Below the pieces are notes generated by a model, which saw nothing but the letters and a program-made list of their open reading frames with translations, ran no database searches and was not told the origin of the DNA. A program made the translations under genes and the position numbers. Shown here piece by piece: positions 3,909 to 5,134 of a stretch of 5,134 nucleotides of DNA (positions are counted from its first letter, which is position 1; each line of letters begins with the position of its first letter). Location of the stretch: NCBI GenBank assembly GCA_002469525.1, contig DKME01000108.1, positions 1-5,134 on the forward strand, given 5' to 3'. Source of the stretch: Actinobacteria bacterium UBA7422. GTDB lineage: Bacteria; Actinomycetota; Actinomycetes; S36-B12.

Positions 3909-4451
3909 TCAGGTGGCGTGAAGCACGGAGAGTCTCTTGGTCAGCGCGAGAATGGTTATGGGAGCTGAATCTGCAGGGCGCTCGGAATTGGGGTTGGGTG
4001 CGACCACCGGAGACCAGTCCCGTTCTGGCATGCGGGAGTAGCCCTGCAAGGCGTAGAAATTTAGCCCTCGTACGTTTAGATCAACCACGCTGATCACCAT
4101 TCGCTCAGCTCCACTTGTTACCGCTTGTGCCTCGCACTCGGCCACAAGCGCTTGACCCACCCCACCTCCCCAAGCATCAGGTGAGATGGCAAGGAAGCGA
4201 AACTCGTACTCATTCGCGTTCCCACGGCAAAGCGCCGCCGGACTCACTCCATCCGGTGGACACAAACAAATGGTGCCAACAATCTCGCCATCAACTTCGG
4301 CCACCCACGTGTATTCCATTCGCGAACCGACGTCACCCAGTTCGCGAGTGTAAGGAGATTCTGCAGACAGGTGACCGCCAACGACGTAGGCATTAACGAG
4401 CAGCTCGCCCACAACGGTTGCTTCAGTTGAATCAATGCGTCGAATGATCAC
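3909..4451 (-). CDS. GNAT-family N-acetyltransferase
   Basis: With the start chosen here the product is 180 residues. It begins (V)IIRRIDSTEATVVGELL, the usual first strand and helix of a GNAT fold, then EYTWVAEVDGEIVGTICL, then acetyl-CoA motif A FRFLAISPDAWGGGVGQAL, with the pyrophosphate-binding WGGGVG loop at about 94-99, and motif B NVRGLNFYALQGYSR near 126-140. GNAT enzymes transfer an acetyl group from acetyl-CoA to an amine; the acceptor here is unknown. The GTG at 4449-4451 lies 1 nt after the photolyase stop (TGAcGTG), preceded by a weak GAAG 5 nt upstream. A longer frame starts at GTG 4530-4532 and would add 27 low-complexity residues, but it overlaps the photolyase by 80 bp and has no ribosome binding site, so the shorter start is preferred. 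Translational coupling with the photolyase is likely. Confidence 0.86.
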   Translation of the reverse strand: MIIRRIDSTEATVVGELLVNAYVVGGHLSAESPYTRELGDVGSRMEYTWVAEVDGEIVGTICLCPPDGVSPAALCRGNANEYEFRFLAISPDAWGGGVGQALVAECEAQAVTSGAERMVISVVDLNVRGLNFYALQGYSRMPERDWSPVVAPNPNSERPADSAPITILALTKRLSVLHAT

Positions 4452-4452
4452 G

Positions 4453-5134
4453 TCAGCTTCTTCGTCGTCGTCGTTGTGGTGGTGGACGCCGTGAACCGTG
4501 TCGCTCAAGGAGTGCTTTGGTTGTTCCGTCACCGTGGATTTGTGTTCTCACGGCTGCAATACGTCGCTTGGCTTGGGAGACCGCGGCGAGATGGTCAACG
4601 ATTGGATCCGGGTAGTCGTGCCGTTCCTCAGCTGGCACCAACTGGGGTGTTGCCAGCAAGGAGTCCGGTACGTCCTTCAACTCGGGCACCCAGCGGCGGA
4701 CGAATTCACCGGTTGGGTCGTGGTCAAGCTGCTGCTTGACCGGGTCATAGATGCGCAGCGTGTTCATGCCCGTGATTCCCGACTGCATCTGAATCTGGGG
4801 CCAGTGAATCCCAGGGTCGTAGTCGGTAAACCAGCGAGCAAGCACTCGACCGGTCTCCTGCCACGGAAGCCACAGGTCATAGGAAGCAAAAGAGGTGACC
4901 ATGGACCTCATGCGAAAGGTGGTCCAACCGGTGGCGGCCAGTGAGCGAACTACCGCGTCAACCATGGGGTAACCCGTCTGGCCTTGAGTGAGCGCCTCGA
5001 GTGCTTCCGGGTTGGCCGTGGTCGGGCGAAGGTTGTCAAAAGCGGGGTGTAGTGAGCTGTGCTCAATGCGAGGTGCATCTTCAAGTTTTTGCGCGAAATG
5101 GTCTCTCCACGCAATGCGCTCCTCAAAGGCTCCC
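4453..5134 (-). CDS. Cryptochrome/photolyase-family flavoprotein, C-terminal part (runs off right edge)
   Basis: The last 226 residues are visible and the N-terminus lies beyond position 5134. The sequence contains WRDHFAQKLEDAPRIE near the edge, then QTGYPMVDAVVRSLAATGW, FRMRSMVTSFASYDLWLPW, FTDYDPGIHWPQIQMQSG, NTLRIYDPVKQ, DHDPTGEFVRRWVPELKDVP and YPDPIVDHLAAVSQAKRRI. This is the FAD-binding domain (FAD_binding_7) of the family, which in photolyases uses blue light and reduced FAD to repair UV-made pyrimidine dimers. The missing part should hold the N-terminal antenna-binding domain. The tail, ALLERHGSRRPP followed by QRRRRRS, keeps the xxHGSR block seen at the end of many homologues and adds an arginine run. 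It is probably the first visible gene of a photolyase, GNAT and cupin unit. Repair activity versus a photoreceptor role cannot be decided from this part. Confidence 0.93.
   Translation of the reverse strand, partial: GAFEERIAWRDHFAQKLEDAPRIEHSSLHPAFDNLRPTTANPEALEALTQGQTGYPMVDAVVRSLAATGWTTFRMRSMVTSFASYDLWLPWQETGRVLARWFTDYDPGIHWPQIQMQSGITGMNTLRIYDPVKQQLDHDPTGEFVRRWVPELKDVPDSLLATPQLVPAEERHDYPDPIVDHLAAVSQAKRRIAAVRTQIHGDGTTKALLERHGSRRPPPQRRRRRS

Noticed and set aside
4452..4532. N-terminal extension of the GNAT protein from GTG 4532
   Set aside because: It would overlap the photolyase by 80 bp, lacks a ribosome binding site and encodes low-complexity sequence that merely shadows the photolyase tail.
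4498..4944. Plus-strand 148-codon open frame
   Set aside because: It is antisense to the strongly conserved photolyase-family domain.
1..5134. CRISPR array, tRNA, insertion sequence or phage attachment site
   Set aside because: No regularly spaced repeats, tRNA T-arm signatures, transposase motifs or terminal inverted repeats were seen on either strand; a covariance-model scan was not available to confirm this.

Overview
The window is about 5.1 kb of bacterial chromosome that most likely comes from an actinobacterium of moderate GC. The reasons are the N-terminus of ribosomal protein L13 at the left edge, the actinobacterial style of the VapB/VapC pair, frequent GTG starts, and several starts with a -10-like hexamer immediately upstream instead of a Shine-Dalgarno site. 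A small-genome freshwater or marine actinobacterium would fit, but the sequence alone does not settle the lineage.

Left part (1-994, minus strand). The 5' end of rplM (L13) runs off the left edge. It was recognised by translating the minus strand, because its stop codon lies outside the window. About 200 bp of probable rplM promoter and leader separate it from a complete type II toxin-antitoxin pair, vapB-vapC, whose genes overlap by 4 bp. The toxin-antitoxin pair lies directly upstream of the ribosomal protein gene on the same strand.

Middle part (995-2897). A 55-residue unknown protein (plus strand) diverges from vapB and converges on a PPOX-like flavin-binding split-barrel protein (minus). 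That gene in turn diverges from an SRPBCC/START-fold protein (plus), which converges on a stand-alone DEDDh 3'-5' exonuclease of the DnaQ family (minus). The exonuclease has a strong ribosome binding site and an upstream TTGACA box.

Right part (2898-5134). A 612-bp stretch holds no gene I can support. Beyond it, three minus-strand genes run leftward from the right edge: the C-terminal half of a cryptochrome/photolyase-family flavoprotein (continuing past the window), a GNAT acetyltransferase starting 1 nt after the photolyase stop, and a small cupin 78 nt further on. These three probably form one transcription unit.

Overall this is ordinary housekeeping and accessory chromosome: translation (rplM), a toxin-antitoxin module, DNA repair or processing (photolyase family, exonuclease), and small enzymes or ligand-binding proteins of unknown substrate. 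I found no phage, insertion sequence, CRISPR array or clearly new defence system. The items most worth a second look are regulatory: paired direct repeats upstream of rplM, repeats in the vapB control region, the unknown glycine-zipper micro-protein, and the GNAT-to-cupin junction, which is open in one reading frame.
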